From the NCBI RefSeq assembly GCF_004792415.1, contig NZ_CP038853.1, forward strand, positions 2,356,001 to 2,420,000: a stretch of DNA of 64,000 bases. The letters are read 5' to 3'. Each line of letters starts with the position of its first letter. Position 1 is the first letter of the stretch. The position numbers and the translations under genes were made by a program. The DNA is from Pantoea vagans (GTDB taxonomy: Bacteria > Pseudomonadota > Gammaproteobacteria > Enterobacterales > Enterobacteriaceae). The notes below the pieces were generated by a model, which saw only the letters and a program-made list of their open reading frames with translations, was not told where the DNA came from and made no database searches. Positions 29,430 through 37,300 of the stretch are shown here, piece by piece.

Positions 29430-30437
29430 TCAGCCACGCTCCTGAAGCAGTGCGGCGATCTCATCAATACCAAAACGCACAGGATCCGTAGCCGGTAAGC
29501 CGAACTCCGCGCTGATTTCGGCGCAATAAGCGAGCGCCTCTTCTTCACTGTAACTGGAGGTGTTGATCGCAAAGCCCGCCAGCTGAACAGACTCACTGGT
29601 CACTTGTGCGGCACGCAGATTGGCTTCCACGCACGCCTGCAGGCTGACCATTGGCTGGTGTGGCAGATGACGCATATGAGGACGTCCCATTTCATGGCAC
29701 ATGACCAGCCAGTGTGGTTGCGCACCGTGCATCAGCCCCATGCTGACGCCCGCATAAGAGGGATGGAACAGCGAGCCCTGCCCTTCGACGATATCCCAGT
29801 GATCAGCGTCATTCGCCGGTGACAGCGCTTCTGCTGCACCGGCAATAAAATCAGCGATGACCGCATCCACAGCAATGCCCTCTCCTGCGACCAGAATGCC
29901 GGTCTGCCCCGTGGCGCGAAAATCAGCCTTCAGGCCGCGCGCACGCATCGCCGCTTCCAGCGCCAGGGAGGTGTACATCTTGCCTACTGAGCAGTCCGTG
30001 CCGACGGTCAGGATGCGCTTACCTGTGCGCTTCTTGCCGCTGCCAACATTAAGCGCCGGACGCATATGACGCAGGTCAAACAGCTCGACGCCAGAAGCCT
30101 GCGCCAGCGCGACCAGTTCCGGCTCATCCACCAGCCGATGGTGCAGACCACTGGCAACATTCATGCCTGCTTTGATGGCGCTTTTGATGGTTTCCAGCCA
30201 GTGCGCTGGCAGATAGCCGCCGGCATTGGCCGTACCCAGCACCAGGGTTTTCGCACCGCGCGCTTTGGCACCGGGAATATCCAGTTCATCCAGACCCAGA
30301 CTGACCGTGCAGCCCGGCAGTTTAATTTCGCCAACGCACTGCTCAGGCCGCCAGATATGAATACCGCGCGCCGTTTTTGCCGCAAGGGGATCGGTAACAT
30401 CGCCAAGAAAGAGTAAATAGGGTTGTGGGATTAGCAT
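29430..30437 (-). CDS. DUF1611 family protein, probable D-glutamate N-acetyltransferase (DgcN type)
   Basis: A 335-aa protein with an N-terminal Rossmann-like domain and a P-loop domain (GTDCSVGKM near residue 150). The invariant segments ATGQTGIL and IVEGQGSLFHPSY are present. DUF1611 proteins next to an enolase-superfamily racemase have been described as DgcN/DgcA, which acetylate D-Glu and racemise the product in D-glutamate catabolism. The start at 30437 has GAGAG 6-10 nt upstream; an in-frame opening to 30479 is longer but unsupported. It is the first gene of the eight-gene operon. Confidence 0.8.
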   Translation of the reverse strand: MLIPQPYLLFLGDVTDPLAAKTARGIHIWRPEQCVGEIKLPGCTVSLGLDELDIPGAKARGAKTLVLGTANAGGYLPAHWLETIKSAIKAGMNVASGLHHRLVDEPELVALAQASGVELFDLRHMRPALNVGSGKKRTGKRILTVGTDCSVGKMYTSLALEAAMRARGLKADFRATGQTGILVAGEGIAVDAVIADFIAGAAEALSPANDADHWDIVEGQGSLFHPSYAGVSMGLMHGAQPHWLVMCHEMGRPHMRHLPHQPMVSLQACVEANLRAAQVTSESVQLAGFAINTSSYSEEEALAYCAEISAEFGLPATDPVRFGIDEIAALLQERG

Positions 30438-30787
30438 GTTGTCTCTCGTTTCAGCCAAAAGATCAGGTTCTGAAACCACTATTTCATGCGTTCTGAAAGG
30501 TGACGAATGCTTGTTTAGCAGGAGGGTATAACGGCAGGTTATAGCCAGAGGTAATAGTGATGATGGGTGGGTTTTTCAGGGGGTTTGGGACAGGGAATGA
30601 AGTAAATGGAGGGGTGGGTCATAGGAAAAAGATTGTGTTGGAGGTGGAGAGATGGATATGGGCAAGGGGAAAAAATGGCTTACGGAGTAACTGACGCCGG
30701 GCCGCTGGTGAGAGCATTCATGACGAATGCCAGCGACCCTGCCGGGTTATATCAGCGAATTACCTACTGAAATACAGGATGTCAGAA
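30438..30787. promoter_or_regulatory. Operon upstream region with G-rich strand
   Basis: This is 350 bp without a gene. It must carry the leftward promoter of the D-peptide operon. The + strand from about 30555 to 30680 is strikingly purine/G-rich, and includes five G-runs at 30565-30595 (GGG-T-GGG, 7-nt spacer, GGGGG-TTT-GGG, ACA, GGG), which meets the usual G-quadruplex pattern. Inverted words CATTCATGACGAATG lie at 30715-30729. Confidence 0.45.
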
Positions 30788-31879
30788 TTAATCCGTTTCT
30801 TCCGGTGCAAGGTGAAACAGCTCTTCTGCCATCGAAAGAATTCTGTCTTTATCGACTATTTTATTAACCCATTCCTGAGGAATGCCTGACAGTCCATACA
30901 ATGCGCCCGCTAGCTGACCTGCCGTCGCCGCTACACTATCAGCATCATCAGCAAGATTTGCCGCCAGCAGAATGGCATCTTTGAAATTGTCTGTATGCCA
31001 GACGGCCCATAATGCTGCTTCCAGGGTGTCGATGACATAGCCAGAAGAACGGATTTGATCACGATGCTTTTCTTTATATTCACCGGCATTGATGATCAAT
31101 ACACGTAATGTTGATCCCATAAGATGAGGAGCAAAGCTCTCACTCTTACTGTAACCATTTAAGATGTAATGAAGCATAACATTAAAAAAGCGACAGCTAT
31201 CTATAGACTCTGCGGCACAATGTGTAGCCTCACTCTGTAGTATCGCATCTCGCCAACCGGCAATAAACGATTTCCTTCTGAAAATAGCAGTAGGTGCATG
31301 GCGAATTAATGCTGCATTCCCTGCAGTCTCAGGAGAAGTATTCCCCATCCAGGTTGGTCCATGAAGGACAAACTGCTCAAGTGCATAGCGCGTTGTATTA
31401 CCTATATCAAAGCATACGCCATTAGAACTATTTGTCCCATCCTTATACCAGTTGAGTAGCTTTTGTCGGAACAATGTAATATCACATTTATTGCTTTCAA
31501 TATAAGTTTCAGCGAGACACAGCGCCATTGAGGTGTCATCAGTCCACTCACCGGGTTTAAGAGAGAAAAGTCCCCCGCCAACCATGTCATCAACGCGAGC
31601 TTTATCTCTTGGCATAAATTCTAGCGTTGTGCCTATAGCGTCTCCAACCGCCAACCCCATTAAAGCGCCCTGACATTTATCTAATGCCTGTTCATCAGTA
31701 ATTTTCTGAGGTAAAGATTTTGCCCATTCTGGCTTGAGAGCGTCCTCAGGTTTAGCGCGTAAAGGTTTTTGTTCATAAGACATTCTATTCATCAACTGCC
31801 GTGACGCCTGGGGTATTAAATGAGCGTAACGTCTGGCATAAATGAAAAGCACATCATCATCAGACCTAAGATCAATCAT
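30788..31879 (-). CDS. ADP-ribosylglycohydrolase family protein, possible Tri1-like immunity
   Basis: A 363-aa protein. Residues 70-363 are an ADP-ribosylglycohydrolase domain: GALMGLAVGDAIG at 71-83, WTDDTSM at 112-118 and the second metal-site block LADDADSVAATAGQLAGALYG near 308-328. The metal-binding Asp/Thr residues are intact. A ~65-residue N-terminal extension precedes it. T6SS immunity protein Tri1 has the same plan: it reverses ADP-ribosylation by Tre1-type toxins and its extension blocks the toxin. The gene lies at the end of the Rhs remnant field, and no ADP-ribosyltransferase is visible in the window, so I infer an orphan or general immunity gene. AGAAGG lies 5-10 nt before the ATG. 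Confidence 0.85.
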   Translation of the reverse strand: MIDLRSDDDVLFIYARRYAHLIPQASRQLMNRMSYEQKPLRAKPEDALKPEWAKSLPQKITDEQALDKCQGALMGLAVGDAIGTTLEFMPRDKARVDDMVGGGLFSLKPGEWTDDTSMALCLAETYIESNKCDITLFRQKLLNWYKDGTNSSNGVCFDIGNTTRYALEQFVLHGPTWMGNTSPETAGNAALIRHAPTAIFRRKSFIAGWRDAILQSEATHCAAESIDSCRFFNVMLHYILNGYSKSESFAPHLMGSTLRVLIINAGEYKEKHRDQIRSSGYVIDTLEAALWAVWHTDNFKDAILLAANLADDADSVAATAGQLAGALYGLSGIPQEWVNKIVDKDRILSMAEELFHLAPEETD

Positions 31880-32021
31880 AGAACCTTCTTATAAATTTAC
31901 ATCCTCAACAAAATTGAAAGAACACAACCAAATGAAATTAAATAAACAGGAATAAATTTTATATCATCACCGCATTTTATTTACTTACGCTCTTATTAAA
32001 CATAAATATATCAATACCCAT

Positions 32022-32380
32022 TTAATTCCGGGGTTTTAAATATCTTTTTTTACGTTTTTCATATTCTGGATCGGTTTGATGAGGAAGGCTAACTTTTAGC
32101 CCAGCACCTATTTGAGAGGCAATATAATTTGCGTTTGAAAGATGTTTAGCAAGCTCTGGGTCAGTTGTATCAAACTCTTTGGAAGCCAGACTCCCCAGAT
32201 TCATACTATGCAGAACACTTTTATCATTTTCTTCACCAGTTAATATTTTTTTACATAAACAAGCTGTTTCAGAGCAACCTGAAAAACTGTAAAATCAGGC
32301 TTATCTAAGGCTCTTTGATTAGTGATATCAATAGCATCGTTAATGTAGTCAAGAGCGGTATATTCTCCTTTATTTATCAT
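32022..32380 (-). pseudogene. Tsi6-family immunity gene interrupted by a frameshift in an A7 tract
   Basis: The frame from ATG 32380 reads MINKGEYTALDYINDAID and so on to LVYVKKY and a stop (TAA at 32242-32240). Adding one A in the A7 run (T7 at 32246-32252 on the + strand) joins it to the second frame: KKILTGEENDKSVLHS then MNLGSLASKEFDTTDPELAK and ending GLKVSLP plus a basic tail. From memory this matches Tsi6, the immunity protein of the NAD(P)-glycohydrolase toxin Tse6: (L/I)xLGS(I/L)AxKEFDxTDPEL and GLKVxLP. The restored protein would be about 119 aa. The frameshift could be a real mutation, a slippage site or a read error. Confidence 0.75.
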
Positions 32381-32512
32381 AACCAAAATGTATCATTCTC
32401 GTTTGAGAGCAAAGGCAGATCTAAATTAAAAATTACTAGTCCCAACTTGTTTATATATAAAGACCAACCAAAAGCTCACTCTATAGTAACTTAATATAAA
32501 AAACCATTAGAA

Positions 32513-32947
32513 TTAACCCTTAACACCAAAGTCAAGATAACCCTCTGCAGTAATAGCAAAACACCAATTCGCTCCCTCATCAAAAAAATAATGATGCTGA
32601 GGGATGTTATCTATTACATAGATCACAAAAGACAGGAATATTTTCGAACCAAGCGAAACTGCAAAATCAAGCGACGAGTCATTAACATAATAAATTATCT
32701 CACCCTCATTTATAAATTTATATAACCCACTTTCTTTAATGAATTCTTCAACTTCTTTTTCAATTTGGGTAGATTTGAAATCAATCGGCTTATCAATATG
32801 TAACTCCAAACACTTCCAGTCTATTTTTGAGCCTTTCCAATTAAACGACTCAGAGAGCACATCAGCAATTGGCTCCCATTCATTAATTATTGTTGGCTTG
32901 GGATGAAAATTATCCATCGCCAACAATACCTCTTGCTCTAAATTCAT
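32513..32947 (-). CDS. Putative immunity protein of the orphan Rhs tip
   Basis: A 144-aa acidic soluble protein with no family I can name. It starts 38 bp downstream of the orphan Rhs toxin tip and reads the same way, which is the standard place for cognate immunity. The ATG at 32947 has GGAGAGG 3-9 nt upstream; an in-frame GTG at 32957-32959 is less likely because it overlaps that site. The C-terminal NWCFAITAEGYLDFGVKG stretch is a beta-rich end seen in several small immunity-type proteins, but this is weak evidence. Confidence 0.65.
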   Translation of the reverse strand: MNLEQEVLLAMDNFHPKPTIINEWEPIADVLSESFNWKGSKIDWKCLELHIDKPIDFKSTQIEKEVEEFIKESGLYKFINEGEIIYYVNDSSLDFAVSLGSKIFLSFVIYVIDNIPQHHYFFDEGANWCFAITAEGYLDFGVKG

Positions 32948-32985
32948 TTTCCTCTCCACGACTTTGACGGTAAGTTAAACAATTT

Positions 32986-33921
32986 TTATAGTCTTTTCAC
33001 TGATGATTCTGTCGCTTCAAAAAGATAGTGTTCACCTTTTTCTTTTCCACTGAATACATTTATATGAGCGCCGCTACGCTCGTCATACTCGATTCTAAAT
33101 CCAGTTTTGCCGTCAGCGGTTGTCATTCCTACAGGCTTGCCTTTAGTAGCGCCGAATTTTCCAGTATTAACTTTCTCAGCCTTAAAGCCTCTTTCTTCAA
33201 GCCATTTTAATGCTTTGTTTCTAGCTTGTTCGTAACTATCTTTACATCTACTCAACCCCAGCGGATCCACCCAGCTCAGCGGATTCGGCGCATACTGATA
33301 AAGGTTAACCCCGCCAGCAAGCCCTATCGGATCCTGGCTCACAAACCTGCCCGCATCCGGATCATAATAGCGAAAGCGGTTATAGTGCAAACCTGTTTCC
33401 GCATCGAAATACTGACCCTGATAGCGCAGCGGCTGCCAGACCGGTTCTGCATTCTCCACTGCGGCCTGCTCTGTGCGCAGCGTATTACCCCAGGCACGAT
33501 AGACGGCACGCCAGACCACACTGCCATCAGCACCGGTCAGCTCTCGTGGCAGACCAGACACATCGTTGTGATACCAGTTAACCTGAGCTTCATGCTCCGT
33601 CTCGCCCTGCTGCAGACTGATCTGCGCCAGGGGAGCAAAGCTGTCATCCTCGTGAATCCGGAGGTGCTGACGCGAGCCTCTCACCTCACTCAGCAGGCGA
33701 TTGCCTTCCCAGATAAAGCGCGTGATACCAAAAGCATCGCGTTTCCAGCTTCGACGTCCAAACGCATCATAGCCGTAGGTGGTTCGCTGCTCGCTTCCGT
33801 TTCGGATGCTCAGCGATTCGGTCAGCTGATGTTCAGCGTTTATCTTCATAAACCCTGAGTCGGTTATCCTGGTGTCACGATGCTGCTGATCCTCAACGAT
33901 CTCAGCATGGCCTCGTTGCAT
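32986..33921 (-). pseudogene. Orphan (displaced) Rhs C-terminal tip
   Basis: The frame is open from 33921. From 33840 leftward it is a near-copy of the end of the intact rhs gene (33257-33840 matches 34705-35288), from AEHQLTESLSIRNGSEQRTT to the boundary motif SWVDPLGL. It then carries a different ~88-aa toxin tip (SRCKDSYEQARNKALKWLEE ... KTGFRIEYDERSGAHINVF ... EKGEHYLFEA). 31 bp of further rhs match (33841-33871 to 35366-35396) follows after a 77-bp deletion between two CAGCGTT words, which shifts the frame. It therefore lacks an Rhs shell and start. The tip's activity is unknown. Such displaced tips can be recombined back into the live rhs gene. Confidence 0.82.
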
Positions 33922-34100
33922 GAGGAAGTGGCCCGCTACGTTCAGAAGAAACGGGACATATTACCGGGAAGTCGCTGACTGAGATGAGATTTGAGGTCGG
34001 TCAAAAGGAAACCATGAAGGTTGAATATGGGTGACTGATTCTGACCGCAGACAGCTAAAATTAAAAAGACAGAAGGATCGTTAAGATCGCTTCCGTTTTA

Positions 34101-34352
34101 TTATTCATTCTCAATTTCGTTTATCCAGTGGCGAAGATCATCATCCGTATATAAAAAATCCCGATCTGAAGAAGGTAAATCCACAGCTCCTAGCAATTTT
34201 AAGTATTTTAAAATAATGGGATCTTCTAATCTTAATGAGTCATCATCAAAAATATTAAATGCCCATTCAGACACATCATCTCTCTTAGCATTACCTGCCA
34301 ATATATCTGATATTTTATCAATTATATCAATACGTTGAATTTTAATACTCAA
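34101..34352 (-). CDS. Immunity protein candidate of the intact Rhs
   Basis: An 83-aa acidic, helical protein directly after the rhs stop codon. The start is a TTG (34352-34350), three bases after the rhs TGA. The rhs end itself contains AAGGAGGTGAT, an unusually complete match to the 16S anti-Shine-Dalgarno, 4-5 nt before the TTG. This predicts strong, coupled translation of immunity with toxin. I do not recognise the family. Confidence 0.75.
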   Translation of the reverse strand: MSIKIQRIDIIDKISDILAGNAKRDDVSEWAFNIFDDDSLRLEDPIILKYLKLLGAVDLPSSDRDFLYTDDDLRHWINEIENE

Positions 34353-34355
34353 AAA

Positions 34356-37300
34356 TCACCTCCTTCCTTTATAATTGCCATCAATATCAAATATATGATG
34401 GTTCTTCTCATGAGTAACAGGTTTTGGAGCCACACTTCTTATATTTTCAGCATGGTCTACCGTTTCATACCATGTACGTTTATTACCTGTAGAAGGATCC
34501 CATTCTCTGACTAACCTAGCACCTTTCATCTCACCTGGGTTTCGAGATGGTTTTATGTCGTCATAAAAACGATAACGGCCATTCTGTAATTTTTTTACGC
34601 CCCCAGCACCATATTTTTCATGTTGGGTATAATAATCTTTAAGCTTCTGATAGTCCGCTGCATTGTGAGCACTATTATCTTTCCCTGCCGAACATTTAGT
34701 AAGACCCAGCGGATCCACCCAACTCAGCGGATTCGGCGCATACTGATAAAGGTTAACCCCACCAGCAAGCCCTATCGGATCCTGGCTCACAAACCTGCCC
34801 GCATCCGGATCATAATAGCGAAAGCGGTTATAGTGCAAACCTGTTTCCGCATCGAAATACTGACCCTGATAGCGCAGTGGCTGATAAACCGGCTCTGTAT
34901 TCTCCACTGCGGCCTGCTCTGTGCGCAGCGTATTACCCCAGGCACGATAGACAGCACGCCAGACCACACTGCCATCAGCACCGGTCAGCTCTCGTGGCAG
35001 ACCAGACACATCGTTGTGATACCAGTTAACCTCAGCTTCATGCTCCGTCTCGCCCTGCTGCAGACTGATCTGCGCCAGGGGAGCAAAGCTGTCATCCTCG
35101 TAAATCCAGAGGTGCTGACGCGAGCCTCTCACCTCACTCAGCAGGCGATTGCCTTCCCAGATAAAGCGCGTGATACCAAAAGCATCGCGTTTCCAGCTTC
35201 GACGTCCAAACGCATCATAGCCGTAGGTGGTTCGCTGCTCGCTTCCGTTTCGGATGCTCACCGATTCGGTCAGCTGATGTTCAGCGTTCCAGATAAACCG
35301 CTGGTCTGTGTGGCGGCCACTCTGTTTGCGCGTCACATTACCAAAGCCGTCATAGGTCCAGCGTTTATCTTCATAAACCCTGAGTCGGTTATCCTGCAGG
35401 GGCTGCGCCTGCGAATCACTCAGCAGATTGTGTGCCGGATCAAAGGTGAAATGCTCATCACGTGCCCGCGTCATCCGTCCCAGGGCGTCATATTCGTAGC
35501 GATAATCGCCCGTGTATTTGTCCGTCATCTGCGTCAGCTGGCCATCGTGCCGCCAGACATACTCGCGTGCCACCGCTGACTGCGCGCCACGGCCAGCACG
35601 CTGGCTTATCAGCCTTCCCATCTCGTCGTGCAGATATTCACTGGTGATTGCGCCCTGGGTGCGATGCACTTCACGGTGCATAACGTCACGTTCGCTTTCA
35701 CTGATGACCCGGTTACCAAAGTTAACCTGGACCCGATGTCCGCTGCCGTAGTAAAAATGCTTTAGTTCCCGCCCATCCGGTAAGATAGTGTGCGTCCGGT
35801 TACCCAGCTCATCATAGCTGTGGCGCAGTTCGTAACGGTGACCCCGAACCAGCGTCCGCTCAGCGAGTAACTGCCCGGCATCGTCCCATTCCAGCTCAGA
35901 GCGACCGCCGTGATTGACACCTGCAGTCAGGCGTCCCAGTGCATCGTAACGATAGCGGGTACGTTGCCATGTGGCATCTCCACCGCGCGACACCAGTTTC
36001 TCCAGCAATCGCCCGGCGGGATCCCGTTGGTAGTAGGAGTGGATTACCTGCCCGCTGCCATCGCCTTCTTCAATACGAGCCAGCGGCCAGCCACTGTCAT
36101 CATATTTATAACGCGTTTTACAACCATCAAACCCGCGCTCCTCCACCCGGTTATTCCGGGCATCGTAGCGAAAGGTATATCGCGCACCGTTCTCATTAAT
36201 CAGTATGGTCAGGCGACGGGCCAGATCGTATTCGTAGCCAATGCTGTGGCCGAGTGCATCAGTGCGTGATAGCGGCAAGCCATCAGCAGCCAGCGTCCAG
36301 CGCGTAACCTGCCCCAGAGGATCCTGCCAGGAAATCAGACGTTTCCAGCGGTCAAACTCAAAGCTTTCCGTTCCACCATCGGCATGCACAATACGCTGGG
36401 GCAGGCCATTCCATTGGTTATAGAACCGGGTATGATTTCCTGCCGCATCCGTCTGCTGCTTCATCCAGCCATATTTGTCATAGTCAAATGTCGATGTGCG
36501 ACCTGAGCAATCGGTATGACTGATAAGAAAGTTGGCCTGGTTCCAGCATAACGTTTGTATGCCCGCCGCAGCATCACGTACCCTGACCAGATTGCCACGG
36601 TCATCATGGTTGTATTCTGTAATGCGTCCTATCTCATCCGAAAAACGGATTAAGTTTCCTGCTGAGTCGTAGATAAATTCACGTGTGCCGCCCAGCATGT
36701 TGATCACACGAACCGGCGTGTTCCAGCGTTCGTGATAATCAAAACGTGTAGTCTGACCATCTGGCTCAATGATGGCCGTACAGTTGCCGCGTTCATCATA
36801 GCGGTAGCGTGTAATTCGGCCGCTCTGGTCGGTGAGTTGTGTCATCTGACCGCGGGCATTACGTCTGATACGAATATGCCCTTCCATCGCATCCTGATAG
36901 CCAACCAGTTCCTTATTGTCGTCAAAGTCATAGCGTGTCACGCGTCCCAGTGCATCAGTGACCGTTGTAGTCTGACTGCTATATTCAAAACGCCATTCCC
37001 CGCCGAGGCTGTCGCGATGTGCCAGTACCTTTCCTTCAGGAGCATAGGTGTCATAGTGATAAAAACACTCCATTTCGCCCGCGCGGCGATGCGCCACCAT
37101 AATATGGTTACGGTACCGGAATTCACGCAGCACCTCGTTGAGCTCATTGCGCACGGTAATCAGGTCACCCTGAGGTGAATAATCGTAGCGGCACAGAATT
37201 TCGGCATTCAGAGGATCAGACGGATAACAGACGCTGACGCTGGTGATACGGAAAAAAGCGCTCCCCGTGTCCGATTCAAACTGAGAGAAGTTGATATTAA

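Noticed and set aside
33873..33978. Short + strand frame (MLLILNDLSMASLHEEVARY...) next to the orphan Rhs tip
   Set aside because: Looks partly protein-like, perhaps debris of another gene, but is only ~32 codons with no ribosome site or recognisable family.
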